From: Endozoicomonas sp965198415
GTDB lineage: Bacteria > Pseudomonadota > Gammaproteobacteria > Pseudomonadales > Endozoicomonadaceae
Assembly: GCA_965198415.1 (NCBI GenBank)
Contig: CBDAPN010000031.1
Span: 62,001 to 126,000 of the forward strand
Direction of reading: 5' to 3'
Length of the DNA stretch: 64,000 nt
Of this stretch, positions 63,126 to 64,000 are shown piece after piece; the first letter of the stretch is position 1, and every line of letters starts with the position of its first letter. A model generated the notes under the pieces. The model did no database searches and was not told where the DNA came from. It saw nothing but the letters and a program-made list of their open reading frames with translations. A program made the translations under genes and the position numbers.

Positions 63126-64000
63126 CTAAATCGAATATTTTTTCTCAAAATATCCTTCCAACTGATCATGATTAAGTGACATAAACTCACGCCAATCGGG
63201 TATTACCAATAGCGAAAAAGAAAAGAGCAAAATAAATACGCCATATATCAAACCAATAGTACCAATATCAAAAAAAGCAATAAGACCACCTGTCAAACTA
63301 AGGCCTAAAACTCTTGTTAATCGGCCAATAGATAAATCAATGGCTGCCATTCTAGACCTCTTTTCTTTTGGAAAGGCTAATAATCTATGGGACATACCAT
63401 TCATTGAGAATACGGCAATTCCTGCACCCACTATTGGGATTGACAAAGTAAAGACTATCAAGTTATCACTGAGCGAAGCTAATATAATGCCACATCCAGC
63501 TAAAAACATACCAACACTACATATCCAAATCTTTTTTAATTTTTTACTTAGAAATGGTAGTAGTATTGCAGCGGCAAAAAGTGAGCCAACGGCCACTGAT
63601 GATTCTGCAACCCCATATGAAAAAGAAGTTGCAGAAAACTTATCTTTTATTGACAAAGGAATTAAAACCATAAAAAAGGGGGTTACCAGTGTATTAGTAG
63701 CTGCTGTTATAAATGTAAACCAAAATTCTACTTTGGCCTTTTTCTTTATTACCCAGCCAGCAACAATTGACTGCAACCACCCTTCAGAATCTTTTTTGAC
63801 TGGCTCTACTTTTTTTTCCGGTAGCTTAGCTGAAACAAATGCACCGACTAACATGATGATGCTTGCCATCAAGAAACCAGAAGATATAGAAATTGTTCCT
63901 AAATAACCTGCTAAAACCGGCCCGAGAATAGCAATTGATGACGTGACCAACTTACTCCTTCGTATCAACAAAGGCACCCTTTCATTGGTTGTTATATCAG
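63126..64000 (-). CDS. MFS transporter, C-terminal part (5' end outside window)
   Basis: The frame is open to the right edge. The GTG at 63977 is internal, since the codons before it (DITTNERV) fit the conserved TTNERVP segment of MFS antibiotic exporters. About eight TMs remain, with the loop KKVEPVKKDSEGWLQSIVAG and the second-half helices, ending VIPDWREFMSLNHDQLEGYF. Members of this branch (DUF-type MFS_3/TetA-like) export drugs or siderophores. It could form an operon with the EamA gene downstream. Confidence 0.8.
   Translation of the reverse strand, partial: DITTNERVPLLIRRSKLVTSSIAILGPVLAGYLGTISISSGFLMASIIMLVGAFVSAKLPEKKVEPVKKDSEGWLQSIVAGWVIKKKAKVEFWFTFITAATNTLVTPFFMVLIPLSIKDKFSATSFSYGVAESSVAVGSLFAAAILLPFLSKKLKKIWICSVGMFLAGCGIILASLSDNLIVFTLSIPIVGAGIAVFSMNGMSHRLLAFPKEKRSRMAAIDLSIGRLTRVLGLSLTGGLIAFFDIGTIGLIYGVFILLFSFSLLVIPDWREFMSLNHDQLEGYFEKKYSI

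Overview
The window looks like a stretch of accessory chromosome from a marine, probably invertebrate-associated gammaproteobacterium. The backbone genes (type I restriction, TctCBA with a CitA/DcuS-type sensor, MMPL/DUF1302, a MarR regulator) read as Gammaproteobacteria, and the many decayed insertion sequences remind me of Endozoicomonas-like genomes. That assignment rests on recall of gene families and IS types, not on a marker gene, so it is tentative. No rRNA, tRNA or CRISPR array was seen. Two kinds of DNA alternate: moderate-GC backbone and defence genes, and very AT-rich patches holding ATP-grasp enzymes, transporters and small accessory genes.

Layout. 1-5.6 kb: an AT-rich patch broken up by IS remnants, with the end of an MFS gene, the stump of a following gene, an intact ATP-grasp ligase, a Nudix hydrolase and a HigBA-like toxin-antitoxin pair whose toxin has a nonsense codon. 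5.6-8.8 kb: a 14-TM drug exporter followed by the first 33 codons of a type II thioesterase, cut by nested transposons. 8.8-18.2 kb (all minus strand): hsdM, a decayed hsdS and hsdR, followed without a real gap by a DUF3696-type ATPase, a PIN nuclease and an Rnl2-like RNA ligase. 18.2-19.8 kb: a decayed IS with perfect 19-bp ends. 19.8-25.9 kb: a lipid or hydrophobe export block (alpha/beta hydrolase, DUF1302 outer-membrane protein, an MMPL exporter fused to a LolA-like domain) and its divergent MarR regulator with matching operators. 26-32 kb: a second AT-rich patch, with fragments of a recombinase, an MFS transporter and transposases, plus a DUF2164/SnoaL-like pair, a ParE toxin with a beheaded antitoxin, the C-terminal half of a BesD-like Fe(II)/2OG halogenase and a second ATP-grasp ligase.

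32-40 kb: a three-gene minus-strand operon (unknown protein, double-HKD PLD nuclease, SNF2 helicase) boxed in by IS ends. This is a probable antiphage system that I cannot match to a named one. 40-47.3 kb: a GNAT acetyltransferase, a CitAB/DcuSR-like two-component pair and a divergent tctCBA carboxylate uptake operon. 47.3-56.6 kb: a cold-shock/TM/Excalibur protein, a frameshifted Mrr-like endonuclease and a complete second type I system (hsdM-hsdS-hsdR) with its own terminator. 56.6-64 kb: a VOC protein, an ABC-2 exporter pair, an MFS gene sitting inside a duplicated copy of the ABC operon's 5' end, an EamA permease and the C-terminal part of another MFS gene.

Taken together, the window combines a defence island (two type I systems, the ATPase/PIN/ligase trio, the SNF2/PLD trio, a dead Mrr, two decayed TA modules) with the remains of amino-acid-type specialised metabolism (halogenase, ATP-grasp ligases, thioesterase stump, several exporters). 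The leading candidates for a new system are the ATPase-PIN-RNA ligase module and the SNF2-PLD-unknown operon. The halogenase remnant is the leading metabolic clue.
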